The notes under the pieces: model-generated | What the model was told of the DNA's origin: nothing | Database searches by the model: none | Seen by the model: only the letters and a program-made list of their open reading frames with translations | Assembly: GCF_024623785.1 (NCBI RefSeq) | Contig: NZ_JANKBZ010000038.1 | Coordinates: 1 to 64,000 of the forward strand | Direction: 5' to 3' | DNA: 64,000 bases | Origin: Archangium lipolyticum | GTDB lineage: Bacteria > Myxococcota > Myxococcia > Myxococcales > Myxococcaceae | Position numbers and translations under genes: made by a program | Shown here: positions 57,931 through 64,000 of the stretch, piece by piece | How positions within the stretch are numbered: position 1 is the first letter of the stretch | Layout: every line of letters starts with the position of its first letter

Positions 57931-58815
57931 TCAGGGGGCTCGAGAGTCCGGCAGGCACACCCAGGGCTTGCTGGGTTCCTGGTGTCCGCACACGAAACCC
58001 GGCGGGCACGCGGAGGGGGCCTGGGGATCACAAGATTTGTGGCATTGGTACAGGTAGCAGGCGGTCCCTTCGGGACAGCGCGGCTCACTGGCGGCACATG
58101 AGCTCAAACACTCCATCCAGACCTCATCCGCTGGCTGGAGGTTGGCGTAGACTTGGCAATCCTGGCCCTTGGGACAAGGATTCGACACACAATCCAGCCC
58201 CTGGATTCTGGCGCAAATCGAGACGCCCTTCGCGACGCTGACACACCGCTGACCCTCGGGGCAGGAAAGCCCGTCACAGTTCGGCAGGCATGAGGGACCA
58301 TCGGGCCCGTCGTCGCAGAAGAAACCCGTGGGACAACTGGAGGGCTCGTCCAGCCGGCATGGGCGACCGCATCGGGTCTGGCAGAACAGGCCACGCGTAC
58401 AACCCTCCTCGCGAGTATCGGGAAGCCTCCTGCAGGACTCCCCCTCCTCTCGCACTCCCACCAGCGCGCAGCCGCGTATCCGGTCCTTGCCGTTATCGGT
58501 GTCGAACGTGCGGCACACGAAATCTTCGGGGCACTGCAAATCCGTCATGCACCTGCTGTCGGTGCAGAAGTGCTTCGAGAGACGATCATTGAAGAAGCAA
58601 CGCAGCGGCGGCTCGCAGTCCGCGTCCGTGCGGCAGTCCCGTTCGTAGGTGAGCAGGCGATGACGCTGCTCGGCCGTGAGCAGGGGAACGAGGTGGAGCT
58701 GCTCGGAGTGTACGGAGCCGGCCACGGCTCCCTTCACGGATATCCCGAGCAGCCATGCGAGAGGCAGCGTCAGGAGCAGGCCGAGCACGACGGCGGGGAG
58801 CGCGCGCCATTTCAT
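57931..58815 (-). CDS. cysteine-rich exported protein
   Basis: A 294-residue protein with an N-terminal signal or anchor helix (ALPAVVLGLLLTLPLAWLLG). From residue 60 it contains about 30 cysteines in repeats of the type C-x(5)-D-C-x(4)-L-R-C-F and C-P-x-G-x-x-C (ERDCRTDADCEPPLRCFFND; SSCPTGFFCDDGPDGPSCLP; SACPPGFVCGHQEPSKPWVC). This is the disulfide-rich repeat common in surface proteins of myxobacteria. No catalytic domain. It lies downstream of the candidate toxin operon on the same strand and could be part of the same surface locus. Confidence 0.8.
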   Translation of the reverse strand: MKWRALPAVVLGLLLTLPLAWLLGISVKGAVAGSVHSEQLHLVPLLTAEQRHRLLTYERDCRTDADCEPPLRCFFNDRLSKHFCTDSRCMTDLQCPEDFVCRTFDTDNGKDRIRGCALVGVREEGESCRRLPDTREEGCTRGLFCQTRCGRPCRLDEPSSCPTGFFCDDGPDGPSCLPNCDGLSCPEGQRCVSVAKGVSICARIQGLDCVSNPCPKGQDCQVYANLQPADEVWMECLSSCAASEPRCPEGTACYLYQCHKSCDPQAPSACPPGFVCGHQEPSKPWVCLPDSRAP

Positions 58816-58839
58816 GAGCAGCCCGAAACCTCTCCGGCA

Positions 58840-58989
58840 TCACCGCTCATTTGCGACCCGAGTAGTTTGAGGGGAAGCATTCCTGCGGGCATTTCCAATG
58901 TTCCGAATCGGGCCTGGCTCCGAGATCCTTGCAGTGCAACCCGTCTCCACGGTGAGCAACAGCGACAGCGCCAGCAAGCGTCTCGGCAT
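58840..58989 (-). CDS. small putative lipoprotein (49 codons), possibly frameshifted
   Basis: It starts at ATG 58989 with a strong GGGAGGGAG just upstream. The first 17 residues form a signal sequence (MPRRLLALSLLLTVETGC) with a weak lipobox. The following 31 residues look unlike protein, whereas another frame over the same bases reads CKDLGARPDSEHWKCPQECF and ends at a TGA near 58853. A one-base indel (natural or a sequencing error) would restore a Cys-containing small lipoprotein. Function unknown. Confidence 0.45.
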   Translation of the reverse strand: MPRRLLALSLLLTVETGCTARISEPGPIRNIGNARRNASPQTTRVANER

Positions 58990-59042
58990 CGCTCCCTCCC
59001 GAGACTCACCTTGGCACCCGGCGCCGCATGCCAGTGGCCGAC

Positions 59043-60383
59043 TCAGAAGCGGTACCGCTCGGCCACGCGGTAGAGCTGCGTGAGGGAGCGGTCCAGCAGC
59101 GACTGGCGCGAGCGCATGTAACGGTGGGCCCGGACGTAGGGAAACCAGACGCGCGGGCCGACGCGCACCTGCATCTCCCCGAGCTTCTTGCGCGGTATCC
59201 ACTGTCCGCCCAGGTTGCGTACCAGGACTTCCCCCAGGTACGCGGCCACCGCGGGTACCGCGTGCTCGTCGATGCGCTCCCGCTCGAAGATCCGTGGGAA
59301 GTCCTCGCGCCAGAAGTGGAAGTCGACATCCGTGAGCGACTCGGGGGTCTCCTTGAAGACGGAAGGCACCTTGGAGTGCAGAAGCGCCACGAGGCGCTCG
59401 GAGAGGTGGCCATAGTATTGGCGCACGCGCTCCGGGTCCTCCACGTTCGGAGGCAGGGCGGACTCGGCGGGGAGCCACTCATCGGGCTCGGGCGGCTGCC
59501 AGACATTGAGCTCGGCGATCTTGCGCTGGCGCTCGCCAAGGTTGACGCAGTCCACCACACGCGAGAGGAGCGGAGCCACGTCCGGGTGGAAGCAGGGCTC
59601 CACGGGGGCGAGCATGGCACTGCGCTCGCGCAGGGTGCGCAGCACGGTGTCGAAGTCCAGGTCGGGCCGGAGGTGAACGAATGCCCGGGCCTGGGCCTGG
59701 CGTGCCTCGTCGCTGGCGAAGTCCGCGGCGATAGGCCACGTCACCAGGAGGACGGCACCGTTGGGCAATGCCTCCACGCGGTGAGCGGGTGTGGACAGCA
59801 TGCGCTCGCGGCCAACGGCTTCCACCAGGCCGGGTCCGAAGACATTGAGCCAGGACACTTCGTAGAGCTTGTCGAACCCGTCTCGAATCGAGGTTTGCAT
59901 CTCGCGTCCGAAGCGGGGGGCATCCGCCAGGTCGTCTTCCGCCAGGCTGCTGGCGGTGACATGGGTGACCGGGTAGTGGACGGCCCAGGCCCACACCATG
60001 TCCACGAACTCGCGGCAGCGCTCCGCTTCCGCGAAGACGGAGAGCGGTTGGACAGCGACCCAGATGTACAGCCTGGGACGTAGAGGCGGCAGCCAGAGCG
60101 TGAGCGTGATGTCCAACGCCGGGAACTTCGTGCGATAGAGCCCGATGGAGGTGGTGTTTGCGTCTCGAGTCTCCTCCAGCGACTTCCAGAAGGCAGCGCG
60201 GGAGTATTTTCGCCGCCGCCTGCCCTCGACGATGTCTGGCATCCACTCGCCCGAGTACTGCTCGAGCGCCTGAAGGAAGGGCTCCAGCTCACTCTTGAGC
60301 GAGGACTTCTGGTCGAAGGAACCCTCGAAGGAGAGCCGGAGACGATCCTCCACGTTCAAGTCGTGAAACTCCAGCACCTTCAT
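59043..60383 (-). CDS. cytoplasmic partner protein, putative immunity protein
   Basis: A 446-residue protein without signal peptide or membrane segment, overlapping the stop of the upstream lipoprotein gene by four bases (ATGA at 60380-60383). It has an alpha/beta central part (ALDITLTLWLPPLRPRLYIW; LPNGAVLLVTWPIAADF) and a helical C-terminus (YLGEVLVRNLGGQWIPRKKL) of a kind I associate with bacterial immunity proteins; I cannot name the family with certainty. Position directly after a large lipoprotein with a nuclease-like end makes immunity the best guess. Confidence 0.65.
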   Translation of the reverse strand: MKVLEFHDLNVEDRLRLSFEGSFDQKSSLKSELEPFLQALEQYSGEWMPDIVEGRRRRKYSRAAFWKSLEETRDANTTSIGLYRTKFPALDITLTLWLPPLRPRLYIWVAVQPLSVFAEAERCREFVDMVWAWAVHYPVTHVTASSLAEDDLADAPRFGREMQTSIRDGFDKLYEVSWLNVFGPGLVEAVGRERMLSTPAHRVEALPNGAVLLVTWPIAADFASDEARQAQARAFVHLRPDLDFDTVLRTLRERSAMLAPVEPCFHPDVAPLLSRVVDCVNLGERQRKIAELNVWQPPEPDEWLPAESALPPNVEDPERVRQYYGHLSERLVALLHSKVPSVFKETPESLTDVDFHFWREDFPRIFERERIDEHAVPAVAAYLGEVLVRNLGGQWIPRKKLGEMQVRVGPRVWFPYVRAHRYMRSRQSLLDRSLTQLYRVAERYRF

Positions 60384-62530
60384 TGGAACAACACCTCCAC
60401 TCCCTTGACCGCACCCCGGGTATTGTTCACGACCGCAGCCAGCGTACTTGCGTCCCTGGGCGCGAGTGTGCCCCCCTCATAGATGAGACGGACCCTCTGG
60501 ACCAGCACCTGGGGGCCGAGGTGTTGGAGTGACGGTCGACGGATATCCAGCGTCCCGCCGTAGTACCGCAAGGCATCGCTCGCGTCCGCGATCATTTGCG
60601 CCGCCAGGGGTTTGGGTCTCAGCGGCGAGAGGTCACGGCTCTTGAAGCTGAACGTCTCCACACGAGGAGTCTGTCCGGCGGGCGGCTGCTCCTCGATGAC
60701 GAGCACATCCGCGAAGCGCACGCCCTCCGTGCCCTGCTTCGCCACGCCCACGTTCGTCTCGATGCGCGGGGTGTCGAAGTCCCGGAGGAAGCGGCGCATG
60801 GCCCGAGGCAGTGCCGCATCCGCTCGCAGCAGGGACACCATGAGACGCTCGAACGCGAGCCCCCGGGCGAACAGCCCCCGCATCTTCTCGTAGCCTTCCC
60901 ACGCCAGGGGCGGCTTCTCCGCCCTGCCCTGCTTCAACTCCCCCAGGCGATTCTCCCAATAGGCGACGTACTCGCGCCAGAGCGCGTGCCCCTGGATGCC
61001 TGACGGCGGGGCATCCACCGACGGGCGCTGCTTCTCCAGCACCGCCACGTCTCCGGACAGGCGCGGACCCACCGCATCGAGCTCCGCCTGGGCGAGCTTC
61101 GCCTCCACGACCTCCCGACCATGGCCCGCCGCCTCGTCCACCAACGAGGCCAGTCCACCGAAGCCCCTCCCAGCACCCGCCCTCGTCGAGGTGGGGCCCG
61201 CGCGCTGGGGCCTGGCTTCCGACAACCACGCCTGGGCCTTCGCCACATCACCCCGGGCCTCGTACAAAGCCAGGGCGGCGGGCTCTCCTCCCTCGTACAC
61301 CAGCAGCGCCGCCTCGCGCCGGGCCTGGATGTAGCGGGCCAGCTCGCGCAGCCCCTCCCCACCCAGCCTTTCCCACAGCCGCTCCACGACCTGCGCCAGC
61401 CCCTGGAAACCCAACTCGGGCACCGGTGGCTGCCCCGGTCGTATCCAGCCGGCTCGCGGGGGGCTCCGGGGCGCTCCAAGGTACCGCACGCCCTTGCCTC
61501 CGGCGTACAGACCCACCAGCACCGCCGCGGCCGACAGCTCGCGCGTGGCCTGCTCGTACTGGCCCCGCGACAGCGAGTACACCCCGTGACACGTGCCCGC
61601 CACCAGGTTGTAGAAGCCCACCGGCACGCCGAACGTCAGCGCATCGAAGCTCCGGAGCGTCACGCTTCCCGGCGAGAGGGCTTCCAACATCTCCGCCCGC
61701 TCCACCGCGTCGAGTGCCTCCTGGTAGGGCGGCGGAACCTGCGCTCTCTGTGCGGAGTACTTCAGGGCCCTCGCACCCTGGCGCAGCTCGCTGGTGGACA
61801 AGGCGTCATCGGCGGCGCTGACCAGACCCCGGGCCACATCCCCGAGGCGCTCGGGGCGATCCGGGTAGTCCGAGAGACGGATTCCCCGCTGGCGCAGCGC
61901 CTCGTGGACGGCGCCCATGCGTCCCAGCGTCTCCCCGAGGAGCTTGTCCCGGGCCAGCACCCCGAGCACGTCCTTCACGTCATCATCGAAAGCGGAGTGG
62001 AGGAGGAAGAGGGCGAAGGGCTCGGCGCGAGCGGCGCCGTACTCCCGGGTGGTGGTGACGAGGAAGGATGCGCGCTTGCGATTGAGGACGTGGGAGCCCG
62101 AGCGCAGAGGCCCCAGGGAGCCGAGCCGGACGGCGGACCAGTCGTCCAACCCCTCCACCAGCGGGGCCATGTCCACATCGCGTTGCAGCTCGATGAATTG
62201 AGCGGGCGAGGCGCACACCAGAAAGGGGGAGAGCACCTCCTGGCTGGAGGACACGCGCGGCCAGCCCGGAGGCCGCACTGCCTGCTCCAGGCATCCTGGC
62301 TCCCGCGTGGCATCCGCCGTCCCCCCGGGAAAGCCGCCCGCGCCTCCCTCCCCATGCCGGAACGTGGCGGAGCGAGAGAGCCGACCGAAGCCACTCAGCA
62401 GGCTCCCGCGCGGATGGACCGTGGCGCACCCACCCAGCAGCACTGACACCACTGCCAGCACGAGCGGGGCACGAGTCCACCCCACCCGGAAGCGCCACCC
62501 CACGAGCCGTACGCCAGCCCAGCCCCTCAC
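60380..62530 (-). CDS. large lipoprotein with nuclease-like C-terminus, candidate polymorphic toxin
   Basis: A 716-residue lipoprotein starting with GTG 62530, four bases after the upstream gene. Lipobox LLGGC with Cys35. The middle (residues 120-420) is helical with a possible hydrophobic hairpin near 325-355 (ALTFGVPVGFYNLVAGTCHG; LSAAAVLVGLYAGG). The C-terminal 150 residues have EGVRFADVLVIEE near 605 and VETFSFKSRDL near 625, a D...E-x-x-x-x-K arrangement resembling PD-(D/E)xK nucleases, though the usual (D/E)xK is SFK here. A tightly coupled cytosolic partner follows. Function as an exchanged or contact-delivered toxin is inferred. Confidence 0.65.
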   Translation of the reverse strand: MRGWAGVRLVGWRFRVGWTRAPLVLAVVSVLLGGCATVHPRGSLLSGFGRLSRSATFRHGEGGAGGFPGGTADATREPGCLEQAVRPPGWPRVSSSQEVLSPFLVCASPAQFIELQRDVDMAPLVEGLDDWSAVRLGSLGPLRSGSHVLNRKRASFLVTTTREYGAARAEPFALFLLHSAFDDDVKDVLGVLARDKLLGETLGRMGAVHEALRQRGIRLSDYPDRPERLGDVARGLVSAADDALSTSELRQGARALKYSAQRAQVPPPYQEALDAVERAEMLEALSPGSVTLRSFDALTFGVPVGFYNLVAGTCHGVYSLSRGQYEQATRELSAAAVLVGLYAGGKGVRYLGAPRSPPRAGWIRPGQPPVPELGFQGLAQVVERLWERLGGEGLRELARYIQARREAALLVYEGGEPAALALYEARGDVAKAQAWLSEARPQRAGPTSTRAGAGRGFGGLASLVDEAAGHGREVVEAKLAQAELDAVGPRLSGDVAVLEKQRPSVDAPPSGIQGHALWREYVAYWENRLGELKQGRAEKPPLAWEGYEKMRGLFARGLAFERLMVSLLRADAALPRAMRRFLRDFDTPRIETNVGVAKQGTEGVRFADVLVIEEQPPAGQTPRVETFSFKSRDLSPLRPKPLAAQMIADASDALRYYGGTLDIRRPSLQHLGPQVLVQRVRLIYEGGTLAPRDASTLAAVVNNTRGAVKGVEVLFQ

Positions 62531-62534
62531 GCGC

Positions 62535-62891
62535 TCAGCGCTGTCCGCTGGACAGCACCTTCTCGTCCCGAGGCACTCCGCCCGCGGGCGCCTCCGCGCG
62601 CTTCATCCAGGACACCACCCGCGCGGCGATCAGATCCACGTCCTCGGGGGACAGGATGCTCGCGGCGCGCCCCGGCTGGCCCGCCACGCGCCTGCGCTCG
62701 GTGGCCAGGGAGTAGCCCTCCGTCCTACACGAGGACACCACCGCGTGGAGCGCGGACACCTCCTGGCGCAGCTGCTCCAGCTGCCAGGACTGCTCGGCCT
62801 GGGCGCGGCTCATGGACATATAAAGGAGTGCGGTGCTCGTGAACCCCAGGGCGAGTCCCAGGAACCAGCCGCGAGGAGTGGAAGTAGGCAT
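62535..62891 (-). CDS. small membrane-anchored protein, first gene of the candidate toxin operon
   Basis: A 118-residue protein with one N-terminal membrane helix (WFLGLALGFTSTALLYMSMS), then a coiled-coil segment (QAEQSWQLEQLRQEVSALHA, residues 31-50) and a polar tail. It ends four bases before the GTG of the lipoprotein gene, so both are translated from one message. By position it parallels the accessory sitB gene in sitBAI loci, but I see no sequence basis for homology. ATG 62891. Confidence 0.7.
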   Translation of the reverse strand: MPTSTPRGWFLGLALGFTSTALLYMSMSRAQAEQSWQLEQLRQEVSALHAVVSSCRTEGYSLATERRRVAGQPGRAASILSPEDVDLIAARVVSWMKRAEAPAGGVPRDEKVLSSGQR

Positions 62892-63055
62892 GGGCGCACC
62901 CTGGGTACCAGAGGTAGGAGAGAGTCACCAGATACCGGCGGTGCACTGACAAAAGGGCGCCAAGAGGTGGCGTTTGAACGCCAGGGGTGGAGGGGAGGGC
63001 CCGGGAAGTCGCGCGGGTGACGCTCGGAGCCGGGTGGGATAGAGACCGGCGCCCC

Positions 63056-64000
63056 ATGCCGCTCGTCGTCCACCCCCATTTCCACCGGCGCCGCACCGGC
63101 GTCACCGCCCACACCGAGCTCATCGTCCCCGAGCTGGCGCGCCTGATGGAGACGCGAGCGCTGGGCAGGCACCTGGCGGCGGACGTGCCGCGCATCGCCT
63201 GGGGCGAGCTGTGGAGGCGCATCCGCCGGGAGCCGGTGGTGTGGCACGCGCACCGCAACAACGAGCTGCTGGTCGGGCTGCTGCTGCGGCTGCTCGGGCG
63301 GGAGGTGCGGCTGGTGTACACGCGGCACAGCGGGAGCGCCCCGAGCGGCTTCACCCGCTTCATCGCGCGCTTCGCCGAGCAGCTCGTGACGCTCAACGCG
63401 CAGAGCGCCGAGTCGATGGGCATGCCTTCGAGGACCATCGGACATGGGGTGGACCTGGGGCGCTTCGTGCCGCCGGAGGACCGGACGGAGGCGTGGAGGA
63501 AGCTGGGGCTGGGAGGGCGCTACGGGGTGGGCGTGGTGGGCCGGGTGCGTCCGATGAAGGGACAGGGGGACTTCGTGGAGGCGCTGCACCCGCTGCTGGG
63601 CGGCTACCCCGAGTGGAAGCCGGTGCTAGTGGGGCTGGTGAAGGAAGAGGATCGCGCGTGGGCGGAGAAGCTGCGCGAGTCCACGGGAGGGGAGCTGGTG
63701 CTGGCGGGCGAGCACCGGGACGTGGTGCCCTGGTACCAGGGGTTGAGCATCCTGGTGCACCCCTCGTACAGCGAGGGCTTCTCGATGGTGCTGGTGGAGG
63801 CGATGGCGTGCGGGTGCTGCCCGGTGGTGACGAGGCTGCCGCACGTGCCCGCGGTCATCGAGCACGGGCGCACGGGCTTCATGTACGAGCCCGGGGACGT
63901 GGCGGCGCTGCGCGAGTTGCTGATGCAGCTGATGCGCGAGCCCGAGCGGGTGCGGCAGGTGGGGCTCAACGCCGCCGAGGAGGCACGGGCGCGCTTCGGC
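63056..64000 (+). CDS. GT4-type glycosyltransferase (3' end outside the window)
   Basis: 315 codons are visible and the frame is open at the right edge. The start ATG is at 63056. The N-terminal half has a Rossmann-like donor fold (MPLVVHPHFHRRRTGVTAHT; GHGVDLGRFVPPEDRTEAWR), and the C-terminal half the GT-B core of family 4: VVGRVRPMKGQGDFVEAL, then HPSYSEGFSMVLVEAMACGC, the EGF-x7-E motif that binds the nucleotide-sugar, and VIEHGRTGFMYEPGDVAAL. It transfers a sugar to lipopolysaccharide, exopolysaccharide or a similar acceptor. It is divergent from the candidate toxin operon. The acceptor cannot be told. Confidence 0.93.
   Translation, partial: MPLVVHPHFHRRRTGVTAHTELIVPELARLMETRALGRHLAADVPRIAWGELWRRIRREPVVWHAHRNNELLVGLLLRLLGREVRLVYTRHSGSAPSGFTRFIARFAEQLVTLNAQSAESMGMPSRTIGHGVDLGRFVPPEDRTEAWRKLGLGGRYGVGVVGRVRPMKGQGDFVEALHPLLGGYPEWKPVLVGLVKEEDRAWAEKLRESTGGELVLAGEHRDVVPWYQGLSILVHPSYSEGFSMVLVEAMACGCCPVVTRLPHVPAVIEHGRTGFMYEPGDVAALRELLMQLMREPERVRQVGLNAAEEARARFG

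Overview
Organism. The window reads as the chromosome of a fruiting myxobacterium of the Cystobacterineae (Archangium/Cystobacter/Myxococcus type). The reasons are very high GC with strong third-position GC bias, a myxobacterial-type retron, several families largely confined to this group (SitA6/SitI6-type toxin and immunity proteins, two TIGR02265/DUF2378 proteins, a DUF2381 protein, a MYXO-CTERM-like sorting signal), and many large signalling proteins. Strain and species are inference. No tRNA, rRNA, CRISPR array, transposase or prophage was seen. Layout 1-10 kb. The left edge holds a retron: part of the msr/msd RNA gene with a long msd hairpin, then its reverse transcriptase. Next come a zinc-ribbon/MORN membrane protein and a co-translated pair of M16 metallopeptidase-like proteins, only the second with the zinc motif. 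A four-gene minus-strand operon follows: caspase-like peptidase, ECF-type sigma factor, membrane anti-sigma-like protein and a secreted protein of unknown function. Layout 10-20.6 kb. A cytochrome P450 is translationally coupled to a TetR regulator. It is followed by a giant protein with the plan of mammalian soluble adenylyl cyclase (two cyclase domains, NTPase, TPR-like tail), then an operon of an MpaB/DUF2236-type oxygenase and a seven-helix protein that matches fungal Pyr4-type membrane terpene cyclases, including the two acidic residues at nearly the same numbers. Near-identical CRP-like palindromes lie about 80 bp upstream of both the P450 and the oxygenase gene. I infer a co-regulated terpenoid-modification module, possibly cAMP-linked. 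A PhoD-type phosphodiesterase/phosphatase closes this part. Layout 20.8-28.7 kb. Two coupled histidine kinases, a TIGR02265 protein, a lipase-like hydrolase, a ClC channel, a small TPR protein and a VOC protein. Layout 28.7-38 kb. An accessory stretch with visibly more A/T: a SitA6-type toxin lipoprotein followed by two tandem SitI6-type double-CXXCG immunity genes created by a 741-bp duplication, then lipoproteins and unknowns, a TPM-domain membrane protein, a second VOC protein, a DUF2381 protein, a probably truncated kinase tail abutting a dispersed hairpin repeat, and a threonine dehydratase-like enzyme. Layout 38-58 kb. A 1458-residue surface lipoprotein that fuses DUF11 repeats, an internal MYXO-CTERM-like signal and an OmpA barrel protein; a fatty acid hydroxylase/sterol desaturase; a TonB-type protein; a phospholipase D-like lipoprotein; an FKBP lipoprotein; a second TIGR02265 protein; a fused MFS/spermidine-synthase/TPR protein; malic enzyme; a large hybrid histidine kinase with a decayed copy of its own 3' end beside it; and a DUF763 protein. 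Layout 58-64 kb. A cysteine-rich secreted protein, a small lipoprotein, and a tightly coupled three-gene operon (small membrane protein, large lipoprotein with a possible nuclease-like end, cytosolic partner) that looks like an undescribed toxin/immunity system. The 5' part of a GT4 glycosyltransferase runs off the right edge. The theme is surface signalling plus conflict systems: one retron, one clear and one candidate polymorphic toxin locus, and a caspase module.
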